NCBI RefSeq assembly: GCF_000202635.1
Contig: NC_015125.1
Span: 2,790,001-2,854,000, forward strand
DNA length: 64,000 nt
Direction of reading: 5' to 3'
Source: Microbacterium testaceum StLB037
Lineage (GTDB): Bacteria > Actinomycetota > Actinomycetes > Actinomycetales > Microbacteriaceae
How positions within the stretch are numbered: the stretch's first letter is position 1; every line of letters starts with the position of its first letter. The position numbers and the translations under genes are program-made. Below are positions 1 to 7,737 of the stretch, one piece after another. Under the pieces are notes generated by a model. That model had not been told where the DNA came from and ran no database searches. It saw only the letters and a program-made list of their open reading frames with translations.

Positions 1-1
1 G

Positions 2-94
2 TGGTCGGTGCAGGAGCCCCTGCAGAGCCCGGTCCCCGACCGGCGCGAGGGCGAGTGGTGGCACGAGCTGCCCGAGATCTTCCACCTCGACTGA
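2..94 (+). CDS. C-terminal fragment of an unidentified protein
   Basis: Only the last 30 codons are in the window, ending in TGA at 92-94. The frame reads ...EWWHELPEIFHLD with the G/C-ending third positions typical of real genes here, and it stops just before a hairpin and a convergent gene. The tail is acidic and aromatic and has no motif I can name. Its family cannot be judged from this fragment. Confidence 0.55.
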   Translation, partial: WSVQEPLQSPVPDRREGEWWHELPEIFHLD

Positions 95-127
95 GCGTGG
101 CCCGGGCGCCGCGTCGCGGTCGGCATC

Positions 128-145
128 GCGCCTGCGCCGAGGCGC
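128..145. terminator. Small hairpin between convergent genes
   Basis: GCGCCT (128-133) pairs perfectly with AGGCGC (140-145) around a 6-nt loop. It lies between the end of the partial plus-strand gene and the end of the minus-strand FAD monooxygenase. There is no clear T-run, so a terminator role is inferred from position. Confidence 0.35.
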
Positions 146-148
146 GGC

Positions 149-1267
149 TCAGCGGCGGGCGGCCCGATCCAGCTGCATCGCGTAGGCGCGGGTGAAGGCC
201 GTGCCGCCCGGTCCGCGCAGGACCGTGCGCAGCGCCGCGGTCTTCGCGGCGTGCGCCGACGGGCCGAGCGCGCGCCCGAGGAACGTGTTGAGCGCCGCGA
301 GACGGGCCGCGTGCCGCGCCGACGCGAGGCGATCGCGTTCCCAGCGCGCGAGTCCGTCGGGCGCGTCCGTCCGGAGCCACCGCGAGAGCAGGGGCGCGAG
401 GGTCAGTGCGTCGAGCAGCCCGAGGTTCATGCCCTGACCGCCGATCGGGCTCACCTCGTGCGCCGCGTCGCCGACGACGATCACGCGGCCACGGCGGAGC
501 GCGGGAGCCACCGCCCGGCGGACGCGGAACGTGGTCGCTTCCGCGATGTCGACCTCGAGCCCGGCGCGTTCGGCGACGGCACGGCGGAGGAAGGCCGTGG
601 CATCCGGGATCTCCTCCGTCCCGGCCCAGGCCACGAGGCGGCGGTGGCCGTCCGGGAGGGGGAACGACTCGAGCACTCCTGCGCGCTCGAGGTGGACGCG
701 CGCGACGGGGCCGCCGGGGGCGACGACGTCGGCCATCGCGTACCGGTCGGGGTACCGGTGCGTGCGCACGGCGCCGGGGCAGTAGACGAGGTCTCGTCCC
801 GCCCATCCGGATGCCACGACGACGAGCCGCGCGCGGATCTCCTCCTCGCCGTGCGGGCCGGTGGTACGAGCCCGCACCGAAGCGCCGTCGTCCGAGACCG
901 CCGTGACGGTCACGCCGTGCCGGACCGGTGGGGCGAGGCGGGTGAGCACCGCGACGGTGTCGGCTTGCGGGAGCGCGGCGACGTACGGGTGACGCGCGCG
1001 CAGCCGGTCGAAGCGGATCGCCGCGAGCAGTCGTCCGTCGGCCCGGGCTTCGCCGCGCTCGATGTGGACGGCCCGCGCCAGCAGTTCGTCGGTCGCTCCG
1101 GAGGCTTCGAGGTGGGCGAGGGCGGGGGAATGGATGCCGATGGCTCGCGTCCCCCCGCCGATCGCCGTCCGCTTCTCGACGACGTCGACCTCGACGCCCC
1201 GCGCCCGGAGGTCGGCGGCCAGCGCGAGCCCGACGGGACCGGCGCCGACGACGAGGACCTCAGGCAT
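149..1267 (-). CDS. FAD-dependent monooxygenase, hydroxylase of a type III PKS cluster
   Basis: This 372-residue protein is a class A flavin monooxygenase of the PheA/TfdB/UbiH type. It starts with a dinucleotide-binding GxGxxG (residues 8-13) and has the second FAD motif VGDAAH at 265-270 followed by GGQGMNLGLLDA. The ATG overlaps the end of the upstream methyltransferase by 8 bp, so the two are translationally coupled. Family members hydroxylate aromatic rings with NAD(P)H and O2. Placed third after a type III polyketide synthase and a methyltransferase, it matches the layout of the srsABC operon of Streptomyces griseus, where SrsC oxidises an alkylresorcinol ring to a quinone. The ring substrate here is inferred from the neighbours. 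A geranylgeranyl-reductase-like role is the main alternative. Confidence 0.85.
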   Translation of the reverse strand: MPEVLVVGAGPVGLALAADLRARGVEVDVVEKRTAIGGGTRAIGIHSPALAHLEASGATDELLARAVHIERGEARADGRLLAAIRFDRLRARHPYVAALPQADTVAVLTRLAPPVRHGVTVTAVSDDGASVRARTTGPHGEEEIRARLVVVASGWAGRDLVYCPGAVRTHRYPDRYAMADVVAPGGPVARVHLERAGVLESFPLPDGHRRLVAWAGTEEIPDATAFLRRAVAERAGLEVDIAEATTFRVRRAVAPALRRGRVIVVGDAAHEVSPIGGQGMNLGLLDALTLAPLLSRWLRTDAPDGLARWERDRLASARHAARLAALNTFLGRALGPSAHAAKTAALRTVLRGPGGTAFTRAYAMQLDRAARR

Positions 1268-1982
1268 CCGCGCGTCCGTCCGCGACGGCGAGCACCCGGA
1301 AGGGTGCGGGCGACTCGACGTGCCACGGCGAACCGAGTGCGGCGGCCAGTTCGGCGGGCCGGTAGCTGCGGCGGATGGACCGCAGCCCGTCCACCCGCAG
1401 GAAGGTCCCCGCAGCCAGCGGACTGATGCCGACGGCGTACAGGGCGTAGGCGAGGCGCCCGCGGGCGATGTCGGCGTGCAGGACCCGTCCGCGCGAGAGG
1501 GCGAGGGAATCGTCGGCGAACTGCCGCAGGCCCTCGGCGTCGAGGTGGTGCAGGACGTGGTTCGACAGGACGAGGTCGAAGCGCTCGCCGGCGGCGAGCA
1601 GATCCTGCGAGCCGTGCGCCACGAAGCGCACGCCCGGGCTCTCCCGCTCGCGGGCCGCCTCGAGCGCCCGCGGGTCGGGGTCGGCGCCCACCCACTCGAC
1701 GTCGAGGCCGTCGCGCGCGGCGAGGACAGCGAGGCGGGCGACGACGTCCCCGCCCCCGCACCCGAGGTCGAGCACGCGGGCCGGGCGGCCGAGCGCCCGC
1801 AGCTCCGGGCGGACGCGCGTGCGATACACGTGCCCCCATGCCGAGACGAGCCGGTTCACGAGGCCGAAGCGGCGGTAGGTCGCCGCGAGCGCGCGCGGGT
1901 CGCAGTCGGGATCGTCCATCAGCTCGGTCAGAGCGGTGTCCCGATGGGCGAGCCCGCCCCACGCTCCGCGAGCCCGGATCAC
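1260..1982 (-). CDS. SAM-dependent methyltransferase of a type III PKS cluster
   Basis: The protein has about 240 residues and a class I methyltransferase fold. Motif I, VLDLGCGGGD, lies at about residues 70-79 and binds S-adenosylmethionine; the acidic motif II, VGADPDP, follows about 25 residues later. I chose the GTG at 1980-1982 because it overlaps the stop of the polyketide synthase as GTGA and leaves a normal N-terminus before the LMDDPDCD stretch. A later ATG, in LMDDP, would remove about 21 residues. The gene sits between the polyketide synthase and the FAD monooxygenase, all overlapping by 4-8 bp. By analogy with SrsB it probably methylates the phenolic product, on oxygen or on the ring carbon; which of the two is not visible. 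Confidence 0.85.
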   Translation of the reverse strand: MIRARGAWGGLAHRDTALTELMDDPDCDPRALAATYRRFGLVNRLVSAWGHVYRTRVRPELRALGRPARVLDLGCGGGDVVARLAVLAARDGLDVEWVGADPDPRALEAARERESPGVRFVAHGSQDLLAAGERFDLVLSNHVLHHLDAEGLRQFADDSLALSRGRVLHADIARGRLAYALYAVGISPLAAGTFLRVDGLRSIRRSYRPAELAAALGSPWHVESPAPFRVLAVADGRADA

Positions 1983-3067
1983 GCGCGGCGCAGCGTCAGG
2001 CGCGCCGCCTCCACCGTGAGCCCCGGGCCGAAGGCGAGGGCCGCGACCCGGTCGCCGTCGTCGCGGGCGGGATCCGCGAGGAGGTCGCGCAGGATGAACA
2101 GCAGGGTCGCGCTCGACATGTTGCCGTGCGCGCGCAGCACCTCTCTCGACGGCGCGAGGGCGGCGGCATCCATGTCGAGGGCCTGCTCGACGCGATCCAG
2201 GATGCTGCGGCCCCCGGGGTGCACGGCCCACGCGTCGATCTCGCCGAGGTCGCCGATCACGTCGGCTGCGATGGCGGCGATCTCGCGGCCGATGATGCGG
2301 GGGACCTCGGGGGTCAGGGTCATCTCGAAGCCCGAGTCGCCGACGGTCCACGCCATGTCGCGTTCGCCCTCGCCGGTGAGGTGGGTCGCGAATCCGTCGA
2401 GGTCGAGGCCGGGGGATCCGTCGATTCCGGATGCCACGACCGCCGCCGCCGCGCCGTCGGCGAACACCGACGCGGCGACGATCTGGTCGGGATCCGACGA
2501 GGTCTGCCAGTGCAGCGAGCACAGCTCGGCGCAGGCCACGAGCACGACGGCCTCGGGATCGGCGGCGACGATGCGCGCGGCCAACCGCAGCGCCGGGATC
2601 GCGGCCGCGCAGCCGATGAAGCCCAGGTGGTATCGCTCCGCCGTGGGGGTGAGGCCGAGGTCGCGCACGAGGTGAAAGTCGGGGCCGGGGGCGAACATCC
2701 CGGTGCAGGAGACGGTCACGACGTGGGTGATGGCATCCGCGGTCCGTCCTGAGCCGGCGATCGCGGCGCGCGAGGCTTCCGCGAACAGGGCCGGTGCCGT
2801 CCGGCGGTACTCGTCGTTGCGGGCTCCGGTCGGGGGCATGAGCAGGGTGTCGCCGTCGCGCACGCCGAGCGCGCCGCCGTCGCCACCGGCGAGCTGCGGG
2901 AGGACGACGTGCCGGGCGTCGATCGCCGCCGCGTCGAACGCGGCACCGACCAGCCGCTGCGCCTTGCGGTCGAACCCGGGCTGGGCGGCGAAGAGGTCGC
3001 GGAGCGTGGATTGGGCGACGCGCGTTTCGGGCAGGGCCGTGCCGATCGAGAGGATGCGCGCGGTCAT
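1979..3067 (-). CDS. Type III polyketide synthase, alkylresorcinol/alkylpyrone synthase-like
   Basis: The 362-residue length is normal for a chalcone-synthase-family enzyme. The catalytic triad is visible: Cys121 in VSCTGMFAPG, His283 in AVHPGGRS and Asn316 in RAHGNMSSA. These load an acyl-CoA starter and extend it with malonyl-CoA before ring closure. It is the first gene of a three-gene overlapping operon with a methyltransferase and an FAD monooxygenase, the same set as the phenolic-lipid operon srsABC. A long fatty-acyl starter is therefore likely, giving a membrane phenolic lipid. A naphthol-type product such as that of RppA is the alternative. Upstream there is no good ribosome site, but TACAGT lies 5 nt before the ATG, so the mRNA may be leaderless. 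Confidence 0.93.
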   Translation of the reverse strand: MTARILSIGTALPETRVAQSTLRDLFAAQPGFDRKAQRLVGAAFDAAAIDARHVVLPQLAGGDGGALGVRDGDTLLMPPTGARNDEYRRTAPALFAEASRAAIAGSGRTADAITHVVTVSCTGMFAPGPDFHLVRDLGLTPTAERYHLGFIGCAAAIPALRLAARIVAADPEAVVLVACAELCSLHWQTSSDPDQIVAASVFADGAAAAVVASGIDGSPGLDLDGFATHLTGEGERDMAWTVGDSGFEMTLTPEVPRIIGREIAAIAADVIGDLGEIDAWAVHPGGRSILDRVEQALDMDAAALAPSREVLRAHGNMSSATLLFILRDLLADPARDDGDRVAALAFGPGLTVEAARLTLRRA

Positions 3068-3156
3068 GTCTCACTGTAGACACGCTTTTCGGGGTGGGCC
3101 GCGGGGATGGCGCGGGTGTCGCGTGCCGTCTATGGTGCGGCGCGTGGGCCCGGGGG

Positions 3157-3426
3157 CTTCGACGGGCTCAGCCCCCTGCAGCGTGAGGTTCCTGAGCCTG
3201 TCGAAGGAGCCGGTGGCCGGACGGGCTCGGCGCCGCGAGGTCCCTGAGCTCGTCGATGGGGCCGGTGGCCGGGCGGGCTCGGCGGCGCGAGGTCCCTGAG
3301 CCTGTCGATGGGGCCGGTGGCCGGGCGGGCTCGGCGGCGTGAGGTCCCTGAGCTCGTCGAAGGGACCGGTGGCCGGGCGGGCTCGGCGGCGCGAGGTCCC
3401 TGAGCCCGTCGAAGGGACCGGTGGCA
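3157..3426. repeat. 52-bp tandem array of palindromic intergenic elements
   Basis: Five units begin at 3185, 3237, 3289, 3341 and 3393, an exact 52-bp period. Each carries the core CCTGAGCTCGTCGAAGG or a close variant, followed by GGCCGGGCGGGCTCGG. A sixth core in the opposite orientation lies at 3157-3171, so it can pair with the first unit as a hairpin. Two more opposite copies lie past the next gene, at about 3878-3899 and 3938-3958. The core resembles repetitive extragenic palindromes found scattered in many bacterial genomes. The array fills most of the 443-bp gap at 3068-3510, in which I see no gene. Confidence 0.85.
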
Positions 3427-3510
3427 GCTGCCTCCCGGGGCTGTCAACCCGCTCGGGCCGCCTCCCGCGGCGACCGTACGGTGTCCCCTCCCCACGGAAA
3501 GGACGCCGCC

Positions 3511-3843
3511 ATGACCGGCCCCCGCAACGACGACCCCACCCGCGTCACCAGCCAGAGCGCCGTGCAGAACCCGAACCGCAAGGTCTGGCTGCTGGCATCC
3601 GGACTCCTCGCGCTCGTCGCGATCGTGCTGTTCGCCTTCTCGATCCCGATCGTCGCGGCGTGGGCGTGGATCGGCATCGCGTTCCAGGTCGCGATCTTCG
3701 CCGCCCTGCTCGTCAACGGCCTCACGGGCCGCAAGGGCTCCTCTCAGGGGTACCTCTTCGCCGTCCTCTTGTGCGTGCAGGCGGCGGTCGCGCTGCTCGT
3801 GATCGTCGTGATGGCGATCGCCGCGTGGATGCCGCCGGCCTGA
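3511..3843 (+). CDS. Small three-helix membrane protein, function unknown
   Basis: The protein has 110 residues. A hydrophilic N-terminus (1-23) is followed by three hydrophobic segments at about 25-45, 47-70 and 81-107. The ATG at 3511 is set by a strong ribosome site, GGAAAGGA, 8-15 bases upstream; longer forms would start inside the repeat array. It stands alone, with 52-bp palindromic repeats in one orientation upstream and the same element inverted downstream. I recognise no family and no charged or catalytic motif in the helices. It is probably a real gene, given its codon use and ribosome site. Confidence 0.75.
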   Translation: MTGPRNDDPTRVTSQSAVQNPNRKVWLLASGLLALVAIVLFAFSIPIVAAWAWIGIAFQVAIFAALLVNGLTGRKGSSQGYLFAVLLCVQAAVALLVIVVMAIAAWMPPA

Positions 3844-3877
3844 GCCGCGCCGCCTCCTCCCCGCGGGGTGTCCCGGG

Positions 3878-3958
3878 CCCTTCGACGAGCTCAGGGACCT
3901 CACGCCGCAGGGGGTGCGCCGGCGAGGGTGTCCCGCGCCCTCGACGAGCTCAGGGACC
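3878..3958. repeat. Two inverted copies of the palindromic intergenic element
   Basis: CCTTCGACGAGCTCAGGG occurs at about 3878-3895, and a slightly eroded copy (CCCTCGACGAGCTCAGGG) at 3938-3955. Both are in the orientation opposite to the five-unit array at 3185-3426, so the small membrane-protein gene is bracketed by inverted copies. The second copy lies right at the end of the convergent glycosyltransferase gene. Confidence 0.8.
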
Positions 3959-3963
3959 GGGGA

Positions 3964-5160
3964 TCATGCGGCGAGGGCGTCGCGCAGGAGCAGGCCCGAG
4001 ATCGCGCCGCGGTAGTCGTCGATCATCCGGCGGCGGTCCAGGCGGGCTCGCGCGCGGATCGCCGCCGATCGCATAGCGACCCGGTGAGCGAGCGCGTACT
4101 CCCACGTGCCGGCGATCCGGTCCGGATCGCGCGGGGTGACGAGGCCGAAGCCCTCGACGACGCGAGCGGCATCGCCGACGTCCGTGGTCACGGGGATCGC
4201 CCCGGATGCCGCGCCCTCGGCCAAGCAGAGGGGTGAGGCCTCCCCGAAGGCGCTGGTGAGCGCGACGACATCGGCGATGCGGTAGAGCTGCGGCATGTCC
4301 TCGCGCAGCCCGAGCGCGTGCAGGTGCGTTCCCGCATCCACTCCGCTCTCGGCGACGAGCGGGGTGAAGGCGGCGTTCTGGGCCGTCATCCCCGAGCCGC
4401 ACATGACGTAGTGCGTGTCGGGGAACCGCCGCGCGTGCCGCGCGACCGCGGCGAGGAAGAGCCCCGGGTCCTTCATCGCGTCGAAGCGCGCGGCGAGCAG
4501 GACCACGGGAGCGGATTCCGGGATGCCGAGACCCGCCCGGATCCGTCGACGCTCGAGCCGTGTCCCGGGACGGAAGCGTCGGGTGTCGATGCCGTTGTCG
4601 ATGATCCACGCCTCGGACGCGGTGATGCCCGCGCGCGCGTAGGCATCGGACGTCGAGACCGCGCAGGCGATCGTCGCGGACACGGCGCCGGAGTCGGCGG
4701 CATCCCTCAGCCATCCGAGGGCGGGGCCGGAGTGGGTGGGGTCGGAGCGGTGCAGGCACGCGGCCGTCGGGCGAGAGGGCAGGAGACCCGCCTGAGCGAG
4801 GGCGAGCACGAGGCTCAAGGGCTGCTCCTTGAGCGACAGCACGACATCGGCCTCGTCGAAGAGCGCTGCGGCGCGGTCGAGTTCTGCGGGGGTGAAGGCG
4901 TCGGGCGCGATGGGGTGGTCACCGGCGACGCGGTCGAACGTCGTGATGCCGACGCCCGCGTCGCGCAGGCGGCGGTACCGCGCGTCGTCGTGCGCGTGCT
5001 GCACCGAGGCGTCGCGACGAGCGGCCGAGGTCAACGACAGCACCTGATGCTCGTGGCCGCCGGTCGCGGCGAGGCTCGCCACGACATCGGAGTGCAGGAT
5101 CCGCGCGCCTCCCGCGAAGAACCCCTCGTACAGGGAAAGCACGCGCACGGGTCGAGACAT
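3964..5160 (-). CDS. GT4-type glycosyltransferase
   Basis: This 398-residue protein has two Rossmann-like halves. The N-terminal half holds the glycine-rich GFFAGGARILH acceptor-side loop. The C-terminal half holds the GT4 donor-binding stretch DVVALTSAFGEASPLCLAEG, with the conserved glutamates, then SGAIPVTTDVGD. It would move a sugar from a nucleotide donor to an unknown acceptor on the cytoplasmic face of the membrane. The start is supported by GGAAGG 8 bases upstream. No polysaccharide, export or sugar-nucleotide gene is nearby, so the acceptor cannot be guessed. Confidence 0.85.
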   Translation of the reverse strand: MSRPVRVLSLYEGFFAGGARILHSDVVASLAATGGHEHQVLSLTSAARRDASVQHAHDDARYRRLRDAGVGITTFDRVAGDHPIAPDAFTPAELDRAAALFDEADVVLSLKEQPLSLVLALAQAGLLPSRPTAACLHRSDPTHSGPALGWLRDAADSGAVSATIACAVSTSDAYARAGITASEAWIIDNGIDTRRFRPGTRLERRRIRAGLGIPESAPVVLLAARFDAMKDPGLFLAAVARHARRFPDTHYVMCGSGMTAQNAAFTPLVAESGVDAGTHLHALGLREDMPQLYRIADVVALTSAFGEASPLCLAEGAASGAIPVTTDVGDAARVVEGFGLVTPRDPDRIAGTWEYALAHRVAMRSAAIRARARLDRRRMIDDYRGAISGLLLRDALAA

Positions 5161-5365
5161 CGGATCGCCTTCCGGGGGAGGGGCGCCGCGTCGGCTGACG
5201 CGGTTGTCTCATGCTGGAGGGTCGACCCCCGGTGGCGGGTTACGCCGTGAAGACCATCATGTGAACGGCCGGACACGACCGGAAACGTCCGTTCGCGGCG
5301 TGCGAGCGGGGCGGGCGAAACATTCCCTTCGTGCGAGGCTCCCGTATCGGCAGGGCCAGGGTGAC

Positions 5366-5371
5366 TACGAT
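5366..5371 (+). promoter_or_regulatory. -10 box of a probable leaderless promoter (marR-type gene)
   Basis: TACGAT ends 8 nt before the GTG start at 5380, and no ribosome site lies between. Transcription would begin at or next to the start codon. No clear -35 box is seen. Confidence 0.5.
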
Positions 5372-5379
5372 GTACCGTC

Positions 5380-5838
5380 GTGTCGTCGTCATCCGATTCG
5401 CCCGCCGGTTCCGCTTCGGAAACGTCGCTGGGTCGCGCCCTCCGGGCGTATGGCGAGGCGCGGCGCATCGCCGTCGCCGAGGCCCGCCGTCAGCTGTCTC
5501 TGAACGAGCTCGACGCCCGAGCACTGCTCTTCGTCGTCGACAATCCGGGCGCCCGGCCGTCTGACGTCCGCGATTTCCTCGGGATCACCTCGGCGGGCGT
5601 CACGACCCTCATCGATCGACTCGTTCAGCGGGGAGCGGTGCGGCGCGACCTCGACACCGAGGATCGTCGCGTCAACCACATCACCGCGCTCGTCGACCTC
5701 GACGAGCACCCGTGGTCGCTTCTGCGCGCGTTCGATCGCTCCATCGACACGGCGGTCGGCGAGCTCGACCCCGGTGACGGGGAACGGCTGGCGCGGATCC
5801 TCGAGCAGGTCGTCGCCGCGGCCACGCGGGCAGACTGA
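5380..5838 (+). CDS. MarR-family transcriptional regulator
   Basis: The 152-residue length fits the family. The winged helix is at about residues 48-100: NELDARALLFVVDNPGARPSDV, then the recognition helix TSAGVTTLIDRLVQRGAVRR, then the wing DLDTEDRRVNHI. Flanking helices at both ends would form the dimer interface. The GTG start is preceded by a TACGAT -10 box rather than a ribosome site. The gene faces away from the glycosyltransferase; the next gene downstream converges on it. Members of this family usually sense small aromatic or oxidising ligands; the ligand and targets are not visible here. Confidence 0.88.
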   Translation: MSSSSDSPAGSASETSLGRALRAYGEARRIAVAEARRQLSLNELDARALLFVVDNPGARPSDVRDFLGITSAGVTTLIDRLVQRGAVRRDLDTEDRRVNHITALVDLDEHPWSLLRAFDRSIDTAVGELDPGDGERLARILEQVVAAATRAD

Positions 5839-5859
5839 GGGCGCGCCGGCGCGACGCGC

Positions 5860-6201
5860 TCACTGGCTCGCGAGGAACGCCTCCGACCGCGCCTGCAGGA
5901 ACGAGCACAGGGCCGCGAGCATCGCGAGCTCTCCGGACAGGGCGAGAACGCGGCCGGCCAGAAGCGGAGCGGCATTCTCTCGGGGTTCGAAGGTGACCGC
6001 CCAGTCCGTCGATCCCGGCGCGGCCCCCGGCGCGACGAAGAACGTGGTCGAGACGCTCCGAAGCTGTGCGGCGATCAGTCCCCGGTCCGCGTCGTCGTCC
6101 AGATCCTGGGGGATCACGCGCAGGATGTCGGCGTCGTCATAGCCCAGGCCGCGAAAGTCGTCGACCCACGCCTGCAGAGTCGCCATGGTGCGGAAGGTCA
6201 T
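5860..6201 (-). CDS. Hypothetical protein, 113 residues
   Basis: I do not recognise this protein. It is acidic, without signal peptide or membrane segment, and begins with two close methionines (MTFRTMATLQ); the second, at residue 6, is an alternative start. It has a predicted helical C-terminus rich in Ala and Leu. Its end is about 20 bp from the end of the convergent MarR gene, and upstream it faces the AraC gene across a 442-bp gap. Codon use matches its neighbours, which supports a real gene. Confidence 0.6.
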   Translation of the reverse strand: MTFRTMATLQAWVDDFRGLGYDDADILRVIPQDLDDDADRGLIAAQLRSVSTTFFVAPGAAPGSTDWAVTFEPRENAAPLLAGRVLALSGELAMLAALCSFLQARSEAFLASQ

Positions 6202-6643
6202 TCGGCATCCCGTCGATCGGGGCTCGCCGGACCGCGAGCCTCACCAATTATGCGATGCCCCACCTCGGCGCGGGGTCACGAGCTCCACGCCGAGGTGGTC
6301 CGACCGCCGTGCCGGGGAGCGGTGGCGGGCCGGAGGGAACGGACCACGAGTGGTCCTCCCCGCATCCTCACGAACGGGGGGAGTCCGCGTCAAACCCGGC
6401 GGGCCTGTCACTGCGTGCGGGGGCTCCGGCTCCGCGTTCGGCGGCCACGGCTCCGGCCGAGGAGGAGAGAGCGAACGTCGCCAGGCTTTCCCGGGCACCG
6501 TTCGGTGACGATACGGTGAAGGAGTCCCCCGGCATTCCTCTCTCGTCTCCATCCCCCCGATGCTTTGAGAGCGGTCCCACGCACAGGTTGCCCGAAAAAG
6601 CAACGGTGTTGCCGCACTCTTTCGGTCGATTTAGGAAAGCCTC
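6202..6643. promoter_or_regulatory. Gene-free divergent region with two strong inverted repeats
   Basis: This 442-bp gap lies between two outward-facing genes. CCACCTCGGCG (6260-6270) is an 11-bp perfect inverted match to CGCCGAGGTGG (6288-6298). GGACCAC (6341-6347) and GTGGTCC (6350-6356) form a tight dyad with a 2-nt centre. Nearer the AraC gene, GTTGC (6587-6591) and GCAAC (6600-6604) form another dyad. No open frame in the gap looks like a gene. The dyads may be operators or RNA hairpins; nothing more can be said. Confidence 0.45.
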
Positions 6644-7579
6644 GTGGAGCATACGAAACTCGAGACCAGGGATGCCGCGATCGTCGAGGAGATGTGGCGG
6701 TCGGTCGTCCCGGGAGCCCGGATCTCGCGTGCCGAAGCGATTCAGCCGGCGCTGAACTGGCAGGCCGTCTCGGACACGGGCTTCGCCTTCTGCGACTACA
6801 CCATCGGGTCGACGATGCTCGTCGAGTCCGATCCCCTCGACCAGATCGTCGTGGGACGCATCGCCGGGTCGCGCGTGGCGGGGACGTACCGCCGGGAACG
6901 GATCGACACCGCCGTGCCGTTCATGGTCGTCGATCGCCCGCTCGAGGTGGCCTTCACCGGACGCATCGCCGGCACCGCCGTCGCGTTCTCGCGGACGGAC
7001 TTCGACGACGCCGCCCGGCGGCTCTCCGGCGACGAGGGACTACGGGTCCGTGCGACCGGTCACGCGCCCGTCAGCGAGCAACGGATGCGGTACTGGACGC
7101 GCACGTGGGAGTACGCCCGCGACGTGCTGCTGCGGTCGTCGGAGCGCACGCCCCTGATCCAGCACCAGGCGCGGACGCTCATGCTGGAAGCGTCTCTGCT
7201 CTCGTTCCCCACGACCTTCACCGACGCGCTCGCCGCGGGCCGACCCGCACGCCCCCTGCCCGCGCCGGTACGCCGGGCGAAGGCGTACATCGAGGCGCAC
7301 GCGGCGGAGTCGGTCGTCCTCGCCGACATCGCGCAGGCGGCGCGGCTGTCTCCGCGCGGCCTGCAGTACGCGTTCCGCGCGTCCACGGGCCGCACGCCGA
7401 TGCAGTACCTGCGCCGCGTCCGCCTGGATGCCGCCCGCGCCGACCTGCGCAGCGCCGATCCGTCGGTGGACACCGTCGCCGCCATCGCCGCGCGCTGGGG
7501 GTTCTCGAACCTCGGCCGCTTCGCCGCGATGTACCGCGGGGAGTTCGGCGAGACGCCGTCGACGACGCTGCGTTCCTGA
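6644..7579 (+). CDS. AraC-family transcriptional regulator
   Basis: The protein has 311 residues. The last 100 carry the two AraC helix-turn-helix units: VVLADIAQAARLSPRGLQYA with the adjoining GRTPMQYLRRVRLDAAR, then VAAIAARWGFSNLGRFAAMY followed by GETPSTTLRS. The N-terminal 200 residues form a ligand or cofactor domain of the type called AraC-binding-like, without a recognisable sugar pocket. The GTG start is set by AGGAAAG about 6 bases upstream. It is alone on its strand, followed by a convergent SulP transporter. The long upstream region with inverted repeats may be its own control site. Confidence 0.88.
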   Translation: MEHTKLETRDAAIVEEMWRSVVPGARISRAEAIQPALNWQAVSDTGFAFCDYTIGSTMLVESDPLDQIVVGRIAGSRVAGTYRRERIDTAVPFMVVDRPLEVAFTGRIAGTAVAFSRTDFDDAARRLSGDEGLRVRATGHAPVSEQRMRYWTRTWEYARDVLLRSSERTPLIQHQARTLMLEASLLSFPTTFTDALAAGRPARPLPAPVRRAKAYIEAHAAESVVLADIAQAARLSPRGLQYAFRASTGRTPMQYLRRVRLDAARADLRSADPSVDTVAAIAARWGFSNLGRFAAMYRGEFGETPSTTLRS

Positions 7580-7599
7580 CACCGGCGCTGTCGCCGACG

Positions 7600-7700
7600 T
7601 CGCCCGCCCTGTGGCGAGGGGTCGCCCGCCCTGTGGCGAAGGGAGGAGATGTGACCGGCGGAGGAGGATTCTGGTCGTGGCGTCCTCCCGTCCTCCCCGG
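7600..7700. repeat. 22-bp direct repeat and GGAGGA hairpin between convergent genes
   Basis: TCGCCCGCCCTGTGGCGA occurs at 7600-7617 and again at 7622-7639, a 22-bp period. It runs into GGGAGGAGAT (7641-7650), and purine-rich GGAGGA stretches here can pair with the TCCTCC stretches at about 7682-7698. The same GGGAGGAGAT word opens hairpins at about 10338 and 21121, so this is one member of a small intergenic family. Confidence 0.55.
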
Positions 7701-7737
7701 ACCTCCGCCCGGCACGCGCGCAGCCCGGACGCGCGGG

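Noticed and set aside
1062..2675. A 537-codon plus-strand frame over the polyketide cluster
   Set aside because: It is opposite clear minus-strand genes with intact catalytic residues and shows the composition of a shadow frame.
3185..3426. CRISPR array
   Set aside because: The 52-bp units are contiguous with no unique spacers, and no cas gene is present; they are palindromic tandem repeats.
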